DNA from: Melieria omissa
Taxonomy: Eukaryota; Arthropoda; Insecta; Diptera; Ulidiidae
Assembly (NCBI GenBank): GCA_963971225.1
Contig: OZ020270.1
Span: 18,029,817 to 18,093,816 of the forward strand
Direction: 5' to 3'
DNA: 64,000 nt
The notes beneath the pieces are model-generated. The model worked only from the letters and a program-made list of their open reading frames with translations, was not told where the DNA came from and made no database searches. Made by a program: the position numbers and the translations under genes. Of the stretch, positions 46,236 to 58,239 are shown one piece after another (the first letter of the stretch is position 1; each line of letters begins with the position of its first letter).

Positions 46236-46459
46236 TATTGGTAAATAATGTTTTTTTAAACTTTTAACACACAAAAGCTAGATGTATGGCCAAACCACCA
46301 AGACTTCAACAGCTGCAACCCAAAGAGGATCTCTTCACCAAGCTTTTCACAGTTTTTTAAGTATTATCGCGACTTTGTGTGGTAGAAACAGTGACTTAAA
46401 CGGCAGCGCAAAATTTAAACGTCTACTCGCCAGACATACTCGTATATGAATTCTGTGTC

Positions 46460-47906
46460 TGATGTGTTCTATTGTTTCTGTATGCTGAAGGCATCTTCTG
46501 CACATGTGTGTTTCTATGTTTTCTTTCAGTATGAATCTACGGTAGTTTCTGGTGGCTATAACCTGGTCTTGCATAGCTAGAACGAATCCTTCCGTTTCTG
46601 GGTAGATTTGTCCTTTTTTGAGCCATGCATATGATAGTGTGCTATTTATTTTGTTGTTTTGCATTATGGACATGTGTCTTCCATGTAATTCCTTTCCGGT
46701 CCAGTTTGCTTTTTTTCGTGCTGTAATTTCCTGTTTGGTTTCTATGTTTATGTTTTGTGTGTGTAGGTTGAGTGGAGTGTATTGTGTGTCTGAGCTTGAG
46801 ATAGCTTTGTGTAGGGGGGTTTGTTTATTGTGGAAGTAGTTTCGTAGTTTTTGTATTTGTGTGTTGTGTAGTGCTGTGAGGTCTATAATGCCTCGGCCCC
46901 CTTCGTCCCTGTTTAGTGTTAATCTTTCGATGCATGAATTTGGGTGGAGATATCTATGTTGCGTCATTTTGGTTCTGTTTATCCTGTTCATCCTTTCTAG
47001 ATCTGTTGCTGTCCATTTTATTATGCCAAATGTATATGTAACTATTGGAATTGCATATGAGTTTATTGCTTTTGTTAGGTTCTTTGAGTTTAATTTTGTT
47101 TTCATTATCTTTGTTAGTCTTGAGATATACCGTTTTTCAATTTGTGTTTTGATTTGTGTGTGATTTATTTCGTTGTTTTGATTGAATCCTAGGTATTTGT
47201 ACAATTCTCCTGTATTTAGGTAGTCCATTGGTTCGTTGTTAAGTATGACTGGAAGGGATGTCTTGATTTTATTGCCTTTTTCTATGTTAATAAGTTTGCA
47301 TTTTTGTATGCCGAACTCCATACATGTGTCGTTTGTGAATGTTTGTGTTAGTGTTAATAGATTTTGCATTTGCGTTATGTTAGGTGCGTAAAGTTTTATG
47401 TCATCCATGTATAGGAGATGGTTTATTATGTGATTTGTTTTGTTTTGCTGCTTTTTTTTGTATCCTATTGTACTGTTGTTTAGTAGATTAGATAGTGGGT
47501 TTAAGGATATGCAGAACCATAGGGCACTCAGCGAGTCTCCTTGGAAAATACCTCTTTTTATTTGAATTTCTTCGGTTTCAGTTTGGTGTTGCTTTGTGTG
47601 TAGGTGTATCTTTGTTCGCCATGTTTGCATAATTGTTTTTAAGAATTGTTGGATTTTGGTGTCTATTTTGTAGATTTGTAAGATCTCTGTTAGCCAGCTG
47701 TGTGGGATTGAGTCGAAAGCTTTTTTGTAGTCTATGTATCCGGTGATGAGGTTGCGGTTTTTGTCTTTTACTTGTTGTAGTATTACGCTGTCTATAATGA
47801 TCTGTTCTTTGCACCCTTGGCTGTTTCTTCGGCATCCTTTTTGTTCTTCCGCGAGTATGTTGTTTTGTATAATGTGGCTTTCTATTTTTTGTGTTAGTAT
47901 GGCATA
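46460..47906 (-). pseudogene. Dong copy B, reverse transcriptase to CCHC region
   Basis: Open from about 47905: RT motif A (GYIDYKKAFDSIPHSWL), QGDSLSALWF, YMDD (LLYMDDIKLY), thumb, and the start of the CCHC finger, where the CR1-type LINE cuts in at 46459. It is nearly identical to copy A at 15690-16960. Confidence 0.9.
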
Positions 47907-48870
47907 TGGTATATATTGTTGGCAGGCATGTTATCGGTCTGTAGTTTGCCGGATTTTTTGTGTCTTGGTTTTTCGGTTTGATGTATGTTTTTCCTAATGT
48001 TAAAAAGTTTGGTGTATCGTGGGGGTTTGTTATAATATGGTTTATCTGCTTTAAAAGTGTTAAATGGAGTGAGGTGAATTTTTTGTAACAGAAGTTATGT
48101 ACGTGGTCTATTCCGGGTGCTTTCCAGTTATGAGTTTTATTGATTGCATTTTTGAGTTCGTCTATTGATATGTTGGTTGTTTCTTGTTGGTTGATGTTGT
48201 TATGTCTATTTTTTTCGTCTGTTATCCACATTGCTTTTTTGTTGTGTTGTTTGGGGGTCGTCCATATGCTTTCCCAATACGATTGTATTTCGGGTGTTGT
48301 TGGTGGCTCGAAGTCTAATGTGTCATGTTGCTCCAGTGTTTTATAGAATTGTTTTTGATTCGTGTTGAATTTGTGGTTCTGTGTTTTACGGGCGTTGGAT
48401 TCTTTGTATCTTCTAAGTCGGGTTGCGTATACGGCAAGTTTTTGTTTGTATGTTTCTAGGATTTCGATAGTGTTTATGGTTTCTTGGTTTAGAATAAATT
48501 TCATTTGTTTCATTATAGTCTTAGAGTGGTTCCCTTTGTTATATTGTGTTAGCTGTCCAATTGTTTTTCTAATATTTCTTATCTTATTTTCGATACGTAT
48601 TTGCCATTTTGGTTTTCTATTATGTTGTTTATCTTTGTTCGGAGGTATCGGTTTTTGGTTGTTGAGTGTAATTGCTGTCATGGACGCTGCATAGATTAGT
48701 AGGAGGGTTTCTTCGAGATCGGTTGATTCGTACGCGTATTGGGTAAGTATGTTGTTTATTGTATTGATAATTTGGTTAGTATTTGTTTTGAAAATGAGTT
48801 TCGGAATTGGCGTCCTATATTGTGGGTGTATACCCTTCCATTTTATTATGGTCATTTCTATTGCAATTTT
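47907..48870 (-). pseudogene. Dong copy B, middle region up to RT fingers
   Basis: The frame includes MTIIKWKGIHPQ, a long Lys/Asn-rich helical region, WKAPGIDHVHNF and NPANYRPITCLPTIY (RT motif 0/1 region). A frameshift near 47905 separates it from RT motif A, and another near 48860 separates it from the N-terminal region. Codon use is strongly A-biased, like the rest of Dong. Confidence 0.85.
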
Positions 48871-49457
48871 AAGGTGCTGTTGTTCGTTGGTTGTTTGGTG
48901 GATTGTCTCGGAGGTCTCGATGTGTGCGTGTTGTCGGTATCTTGAATATTGTTGTTGGTGATATTGGTTGTTTCTATATGGTTCCTGTTGGGGCTTATGG
49001 AGTCATTATTGTTACTGTCTGTGTCATTTCCATTATTTTGTTGCATTTGTAATTCTATTGCTATCTGTTCTTTGATCTGTTGTATTTCGATATCTGTAAG
49101 GCGTTTGTTAACTAGGATTGTTCTCTTTTGATCTGCAAGTCGTTGTTGTGTGATGTTAATGTGTGGGTATATATTTGTAAAAAGTTCATACAATTTTTCT
49201 CTATATCCTATTTTAATTTTTTCGAGTTCTGTTGCTCTGTAGTAACAACGCATGACGTTTCTATTTATATCATTGTTCCATGTCATTCGCTGTCTTGGTT
49301 TTCCAGCCTTAGTGGTTGCTGTTTGTCTTAGCAAAGCACTAGCGGTTGGTTCATTGTTAGCTGCGGGGTCGTTATCGTGGTCGAGCTCTGTTGTCCCACG
49401 CCGTTCTCGACCGGTACGGCGTTCGTCCGAGGCTTGGTTTCTTGTTTTTGGAACCAT
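48858..49457 (-). CDS. Dong copy B, N-terminal region
   Basis: It starts MVPKTRNQASDERRTGRERR. It contains a conserved R4-type segment (WNNDINRNVMRCYY, GYREKLYELF, QRLADQKRTI) that may help bind RNA or DNA, then a Gln/Asn-rich stretch. It ends at a TAG just past 48858, where a 1-base shift leads into the next frame, so in an intact element this would be one polyprotein. Confidence 0.82.
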   Translation of the reverse strand: MVPKTRNQASDERRTGRERRGTTELDHDNDPAANNEPTASALLRQTATTKAGKPRQRMTWNNDINRNVMRCYYRATELEKIKIGYREKLYELFTNIYPHINITQQRLADQKRTILVNKRLTDIEIQQIKEQIAIELQMQQNNGNDTDSNNNDSISPNRNHIETTNITNNNIQDTDNTHTSRPPRQSTKQPTNNSTLKLQ

Positions 49458-49489
49458 TGGGCCACATCAGTAGGTGGTTGGCCTTACTG

Positions 49490-49557
49490 GTGGGTAACTA
49501 GGGTCCGCGGGATTGTCACACCCGTCATTCCTCGTCGAGAGGAATGCCCCTGCGGGC
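49490..49557 (-). ncRNA. Structured 5' end of Dong, partly HDV-ribozyme-like (candidate)
   Basis: From the first base: nt 1-5 (GCCCG) can pair with nt 34-38 (CGGGT), including a G1-U wobble. nt 12-19 and 25-32 form a perfect 8-bp hairpin, and nt 7-10 (AGGG) can pair with nt 55-58 (CCCT), making a nested pseudoknot. nt 46-54 could be a small P4. This layout is that of HDV-like ribozymes that free the 5' ends of several LINEs. Against it: P3 is too long and no clear J4/2 with a catalytic C was found. Confidence 0.35.
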
Positions 49558-52039
<2,482 letters not shown>

Positions 52040-52040
<1 letters not shown>

Positions 52041-52057
52041 GGCGCCCGAGCAGGGAC
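52040..52057 (+). promoter_or_regulatory. Primer-binding site, tRNA-Lys type
   Basis: TGGCGCCCGAGCAGGGAC, identical to the sites of errantiviruses A and C. Confidence 0.87.
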
Positions 52058-52871
52058 CTGACTGCGATTCCTACGGGACCCTCCAGTCAGGCTTGTAATT
52101 TCAAGTATAACAAACCAATCAATCCTGCGATTCCTACGGGACCCTCCAGGATATAACAATTATGCCGACTGCGACTCCTACGGGACCCTCCAGTCAGGTT
52201 AAACAATTGAATATGTAAATATATAAAAATTAAGAAACTGATCGACCCTGCGATTCCTACGGGACCCTCCAGGGTATAACCACCTGCTGGCTGAGATCCT
52301 GTAAATCAGGCCCTCCAGCTTATGTACGGATCCTTGGTCATGGTTAGACGACAGGTCATTCCGCTTAGCGGAGAATCATTACGGCCAGGATACTGTACGG
52401 TGGAGTTAGTCGTGCCATTAGTAGGTCGCTGACAAGCATAAACGTCAGCTTCCAAACGGGGCAACCACGACGCTCCCGAAGCAGTAAATCAGTAACAAAG
52501 GAACGTCGCTCGGGTGGACGCCAGGCCAACTAGCTCCAATCTTGTTTTTGCTAAAATTGCGGTGGAAAAAATAAAAAGAAAACCTACAACAAAAGAAAAA
52601 AAAAAAAAAATTTCAAAAATAAAAGTGAAAAAGAACCACGTATAGTTGCCGATACAAATTGCAGAAGAACTTACAAGATTTTGAAATAAAAGTGCAAGGT
52701 CGAAGGTGAAAAAGATCGAGAACTCAAAATATCTTCTCGAAAAAAAAAAAGCAGTGCAAAAATTTAAGAAAAAAACCTACATCAAGAACAAAGGTGCACG
52801 GACGAGGTAGAAGGGATCGAAGAAGAAGGCGCAAGGATTGCTGAAATCGACAAGACGTAGACGTAGCAAGG
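52041..52871 (+). other. 5' leader of element B with conserved hairpins
   Basis: Class I hairpins lie at 52057-52091, 52122-52152, 52167-52195 and 52245-52275, with a degenerate fifth near 52286-52320. Each has the loop CGATTCCTACGGGACCCTC (one C variant), and stems differ but stay complementary. A class II hairpin lies at 52418-52460. The remainder up to the ATG is A-rich. No gene is seen. Confidence 0.85.
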
Positions 52872-53678
52872 ATGGAAGATTTGAGTAAAGCAGTGACAGA
52901 ACTGACGGGGGCGGTGAATGCGCTCCTCGAGCAAATTCGCGGGCTCGAGCCCCGGCTAGGCGTAGATACCGCAAAGAAATCGCGTTATCAAGCAAATACT
53001 GTAAGTGTACCTACGGTTGACAAAAATAAAAACCGCTCTTCCCATTCCCAGATGCGCAAAATAGTCCAACCAACGTTTGCAACGAAAACATTTAGTTATA
53101 AGCGAGGTGATAACAAAATACTGGGACTGATAGGCGTTGAGTATGTAATCAAAATGCTTAAAGGCTCTGGTGACTTAAATGCGAGGTTTGAGTGTGGGTT
53201 ATGCGAACTTATGTCGGATGGGTCTGGTATGCAAGATCACTTGATGGGCTACAATCACCGTCTGAAATTTTGCGAAAACCACTTTCCGACTGCCATACGG
53301 CAATGCCGACAATATATCGGAAAAATTCCTGAAGAGGATGCTCAGAGAGTTATGTTACAAATTTTGAAAAAATTGGCTGTCGCTATAGAGAAACATCATG
53401 GCCGAGATTTGCCGTATGAATGCATGGAGCATGATTTTAATATCAATCGTTACGAGATTCTTTCAAAAATATTTTCAGTTCGTCATGCCTCTGAACTATA
53501 TGGCCCTACTTTTACTCATATAGTAAATTCAAGAGACGTTGATCAGTTAGTCGCAACAAGGCATAACCTTGTTCCCCCGAAATCTTCGAATAAGGCAGGT
53601 GACAGGGTTTACGTGAGAGATAAACAGAAAAAAGAAAATAAGCAAAAATATATATTTCCTCTCAGGCGCAATAAATAA
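52872..53678 (+). CDS. Gag-N / zinc-finger protein / Pol-tail fusion (268 aa), putative captured cellular gene
   Basis: Residues 1-30 (MEDLSKAVTELTGAVNALLE ...) match the Gag start of errantivirus C (MDSLAQSVTELTGSVNALLG). From about residue 61 to 240 the sequence is unlike any Gag or Pol part: FECGLCELMSDGSGM...H...H forms a C2H2 finger (C108, C111, H123, H129; C-X2-C-X11-H-X5-H) after an ILGLIGVEYVIKML stretch, and a helical region follows. Residues 241-258 (AGDRVYVRDKQKKENK) resemble the Pol C-terminus (VFVADKQIKGKHKK). Residues 44-60 coincide with a 51-nt intron-like segment, and residue 61 is a Met. The original gene was not identified. The finger type suggests nucleic-acid binding (inference). 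Confidence 0.8.
   Translation: MEDLSKAVTELTGAVNALLEQIRGLEPRLGVDTAKKSRYQANTVSVPTVDKNKNRSSHSQMRKIVQPTFATKTFSYKRGDNKILGLIGVEYVIKMLKGSGDLNARFECGLCELMSDGSGMQDHLMGYNHRLKFCENHFPTAIRQCRQYIGKIPEEDAQRVMLQILKKLAVAIEKHHGRDLPYECMEHDFNINRYEILSKIFSVRHASELYGPTFTHIVNSRDVDQLVATRHNLVPPKSSNKAGDRVYVRDKQKKENKQKYIFPLRRNK
53001..53051 (+). other. 51-nt intron-like segment inside the fusion ORF
   Basis: It begins GTAAGT and ends TTCCCATTCCCAG after an A-rich middle. The length is divisible by three, there is no stop, and it is in phase 0 (residues 44-60), so the ORF is open whether or not it is spliced. The acceptor region resembles 57716-57750 in the leader of errantivirus C (AATAAAAACCGCT shared). Confidence 0.5.
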
Positions 53679-53770
53679 AAAAGAAAATAAGCAAAAATAT
53701 ATCTTTCATCTCAGGCGCAATAAATAAAAAAGAAAATAAGCAAAAATACATATTTCCTCTCAGGCGCCCT
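53632..53770 (+). repeat. Three 49-bp tandem repeats, each ending in a splice-acceptor-like sequence
   Basis: Units begin at 53632, 53681 and 53730 (AAGAAAATAAGCAAAAATA...). Each carries TTTCCTCTCAG or TTTCATCTCAG followed by GCGC, at 53665, 53714 and 53763. The stop codon of the fusion ORF lies in the first unit. Confidence 0.75.
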
Positions 53771-53779
53771 GTGAACCCT

Positions 53780-53905
53780 AGGAATTCTTTAGTAATATGG
53801 ACGATATCCACAAGAGCCACATTAAAAACATAGACCAAACAACCAAAAATTCCAAAGGTAACAGAAGTAGTCAGGGCAACAGGGGGGGTTCACAGGAAAA
53901 ATAAA
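53780..53905 (+). pseudogene. pol: Remnant of Pol C-terminus
   Basis: A short frame contains DIHKSHIKN (near 53799-53826), the same ending as Pol of errantiviruses A (KIHKSHIRN) and C (RIHKSHIKN), and continues with a Ser/Asn/Gly-rich tail to a TAA near 53903. This shows that the 3' boundary of the replaced region lies inside the last ~60 codons of pol. Confidence 0.72.
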
Positions 53906-54501
53906 AAGAAAAAAAAAGAGATAAAAAAAAAAAAACACAAAAAAAAAAAAAAAAAACAAAAAAAAAAAAAAAAAAGCAAAAAACACAAATAAAAAACACG
54001 AAGAGAGGAAAGAACACAAAAGACAAATAAAAAAAAAAACACAAATAAAAAACACGAAGAGAGGAAAGAACACAAAAGAGAAATAAAAAAACACAAATAA
54101 AAAACACGAAGAGAGGAAAAAAACACCAAACATAAAAAGCAAAAAACACAAGGAAAAGACACAAAGAAAACAAGAGAAACGAATTGGCCCGAAGAAGCAA
54201 CAGAGAAAAGAAAAAACACACTATTCAAAAAAAAAAAAGAGGAAAAAATACATAAAGCCCAAATTAACAAAAACGGAAAAACACTTTTTACCAATAAAAA
54301 TAAAGGATAAATGTAATATAATATATATAATACAATACATCTACTAGGAGAAAAATTTTGATTGATTTCTAAATTAGCCTTAAGAATCCTTATGTAAACA
54401 ATTGTCAATTTACCCTTAAGAGTATGATAATAACAAACAGAATTAATGGTAATGGTCTAGTAGTAGTAACAGTAATAGAAATTCAACTCTGTAATCAATA
54501 A

Positions 54502-54551
<50 letters not shown>

Positions 54552-54997
54552 GTTATATTATAATCCGGCAACCCTTATTAACTACTACTATTTCTAACTA
54601 TTACTATTAATATTACTACTACAAATACTATAATAATTATAACAACATGTATAACAACTAAGTTTAACCAACTACTAATACTAATGTAACTACTGCTTAG
54701 AGAAGAAAATGAAAATTGTAAGGAGTTCAGTTCGAAAATAAAGATTGTTGAAACAGCATCGAACCTATTTTATAATTATATATATATATATATTAGCATA
54801 TATTAGCAATTACGGAAAATTACAACCTAGAAGCCACTACATAATACAGAAATCAATCAAAATCAAATCAAACAAAAGAAATTGCATACGAATAAGCAAA
54901 TGAGATGTCCTAGAACAAGGAAGAAGTCCACTCAAATGAATGGAACAATTTTTAGCAAGTAGTACAACATGTTTTAGCAAGTACAACATGTTTCAGA
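53906..54997 (+). other. A-rich pol-env spacer of element B; no gene
   Basis: Purine-rich low-complexity DNA with repeated ACACGAAGAGAGGAAA units (about 53983-54125), a long A-run with (TA)n at 54506-54551, and AT-rich sequence up to env. Hydrophobic reading frames on the other strand are by-products of the A-richness. Confidence 0.7.
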
Positions 54998-55656
54998 ATG
55001 ATTACGATGGCTATGACGACGGTACGCGGCCTACACGTGTTCGAGTATAAGTCTCCAATCGTCACCATGAAGGAGGGCAACGCTCGGATTCTGAATGGGA
55101 ACTTCAACCTGGTACACGTCATGAACATACAACAATACGAAGAGTTGGTGGGAGAAATAAAAGAAGCTGTCAAGGATGTTGAAGTGACCGAAAGGAAGAC
55201 ACACTGTTTCTCAGCAACTTTTTTGGCCCCGCCACGTCGGGAAACTACTCGAGAAATCTTAATGGAACCTACATCATCCAGATCCAGAACGAGTCGGTGC
55301 TAATAAAGGACAAGCTCTTTTCAACCCGATCGTATGTGAAAACTCAAATAATGCCCCCGATCCTCTCAAATATCACGAAAAGTATCCCCAAGATAGACGT
55401 AAGCTATTTGCACCAGCTAAGCCTGAAGAACATCGACAGACTCCAGGATCTGCAGGTTAAATCAAATGTTTCATTAGCCACCGACATAATTATCGTCACT
55501 ATAATAATTCTTTGCTCGCTGATAATATGGAAATATCTTACGAGGAATCTCCACATCCCTCGCATATACCCCATAATCGAGCACACGGCATCCCCCGCTA
55601 AACCACCACGCCTAACATCACTTAATCTGCGGGACGCAGATATTTTAAGGGGGAGG

Positions 55657-55662
<6 letters not shown>
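54998..55662 (+). pseudogene. env: Env of element B, internally deleted
   Basis: The first ~65 codons (from the ATG at 54998) match the N-terminus of the other two Env proteins, with a hydrophobic leader. Around 55195 the frame changes and the sequence continues as the C-terminal third of Env, including sequons, a membrane segment (TDIIIVTIIILCSLIIWKYL) and a cytoplasmic tail that runs into the 3' LTR start. The furin site and the central part are absent, roughly 250 codons. It cannot be a functional fusion protein; whether the C-terminal frame (55297-55662) is expressed is unknown. Confidence 0.8.
55625..55656 (+). promoter_or_regulatory. Polypurine tract with upstream hairpin
   Basis: The hairpin ATCTGC-GGGAC-GCAGAT (55625-55641) is followed by AAGGGGGAGG directly before the LTR. 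This is the primer for plus-strand DNA. The hairpin is conserved with errantivirus A. Confidence 0.75.
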
Positions 55663-56925
<1,263 letters not shown>

Positions 56926-56926
<1 letters not shown>

Positions 56927-56943
56927 GGCGCCCGAGCAGGGAC
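56926..56943 (+). promoter_or_regulatory. Primer-binding site, tRNA-Lys type
   Basis: TGGCGCCCGAGCAGGGAC, as in A and B. Confidence 0.87.
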
Positions 56944-58239
56944 CCGCGCAAAAATGCGGGTCGACGCGTGAAGGACTCAGGGCGAAGCAACCGCTTCGAA
57001 AAATAACAGTAAGTTTAAAATAGGAAAACGTAAAAGAAAACAAGATAAAGAAATACGTCTTCATCCTGCGATTCCTACGGGACCCTCCAGGATATAACAA
57101 ATACCAAAAGTGCTGCGACCCCGAAGCCCCTCAGCCTTTCATAAAAATTATTTGGGAACTGCCAGCGATTCACCACCTTCGGGGGGACCCTCCTGTGCAG
57201 TAAAAAATAAAAAGTGTACCACGATTCGCCAACTCCAGGGAATACTCCCGTACACTCGGCATATCCCCAAATATAAATTTATCAAAACCGGCGATCCAAA
57301 TGCTTGGATCTTTCGGTAACATAACACTGTGAAGAAAAAGTCCTGAGTTCCTAACGCCAACGAATTGTAAAGGATCGGCCTTATCCCACCTCACACCTTG
57401 TGCGTTCGCTTAAAAGTCGGAGTATATCCTCTGGACAAGTCGAGCGCCGAACGGTGATGAGCGGATAGGTGGAAGACACCGTGCCTTAGTAGGTCGGCTG
57501 CAATTATAAACGCGGTCGACTAAAAAGGATAACACGTGAAGCCAGTCGCTCCTTAGTAGGTTGCCCGCAATCAAATTGCGGACGACTAAAACGGATAAAG
57601 TGACCCTTCCGCGACGAAAATTGTCAAAAGCCGTTCCCTTCAGAACACGGTGAAACGAAGTTTAAAGGCAGACGCCGTTGAGCGCGAGCCGCCGTTAACG
57701 TAAGATCACGGTACACATAAATAAAAACCGCTTCCTTACTTTCAGATAAACAGAGAATAAGCACCGAACGAAAGGTGCCAGAGGATTATGGATTGTGGAA
57801 AATAAAACAAAAAAAAAAACAAAATTGTGTTAATGATTTAAAAGTGCTAGAAAACAAAAAATTGATAGGAAAAGTGCCAGAAAACAAAAAATTGATAGGA
57901 AAAGTGCCAGAAAATAAGGAAAAAAGTTGCTAATATATAAATAATAAGAAGTGTCAAACAATTTTTCCTTGGTGAAAAAGAGAAATCATAAGAATTCATA
58001 AGAATTCCTTGGTAGTTCAAAGAAACATAAAAAAAAAGAGATAAATATAAATAAAAAGATAAATGGTAAAAAAATTCTAAAATTGTAAAAATTTTTTGTT
58101 TTTTAAATTGTAAAAAAAAAGGAAGAAAATAAGAAGTGTGAAAGTGCCACCCGAAAGGTTCGAAAGGTGCTGAAAGGAAGGAGTACGAGAACATATAGAG
58201 GTGAGTCCTTGAACTGTTTGGTGTATTTGATTGGTGAAA
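56944..58239 (+). other. 5' leader of errantivirus C with conserved hairpins
   Basis: Class I hairpins: 57063-57093 and 57158-57201. Class II hairpins: 57485-57530 and 57551-57594. A possible short intron (GTAAGATC...CTTTCAG, about 57704-57749) and a 30-bp tandem repeat (57841-57920, two and a half units) are also present. No gene is seen. Confidence 0.82.

Larger units (their letters stand above)
41995..46459 (-). mobile_element. CR1-type LINE nested in Dong copy B
   Basis: Both junctions can be read against the uninterrupted Dong copy A. TGAT of the target appears on both sides, so a 4-bp duplication is likely. The element has a 5' UTR (about 46255-46459), ORF1, a spacer, ORF2, and a 3' UTR ending in AAATAAATAATAAAA-like repeats (41995-42025). 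Only one nonsense codon was found, so it is nearly intact and probably young. Confidence 0.88.

Noticed and set aside
53822..54408. Phe/Val/Leu-rich membrane-protein-like ORFs on the minus strand
   Set aside because: They are the complement of A-rich low-complexity DNA in element B.
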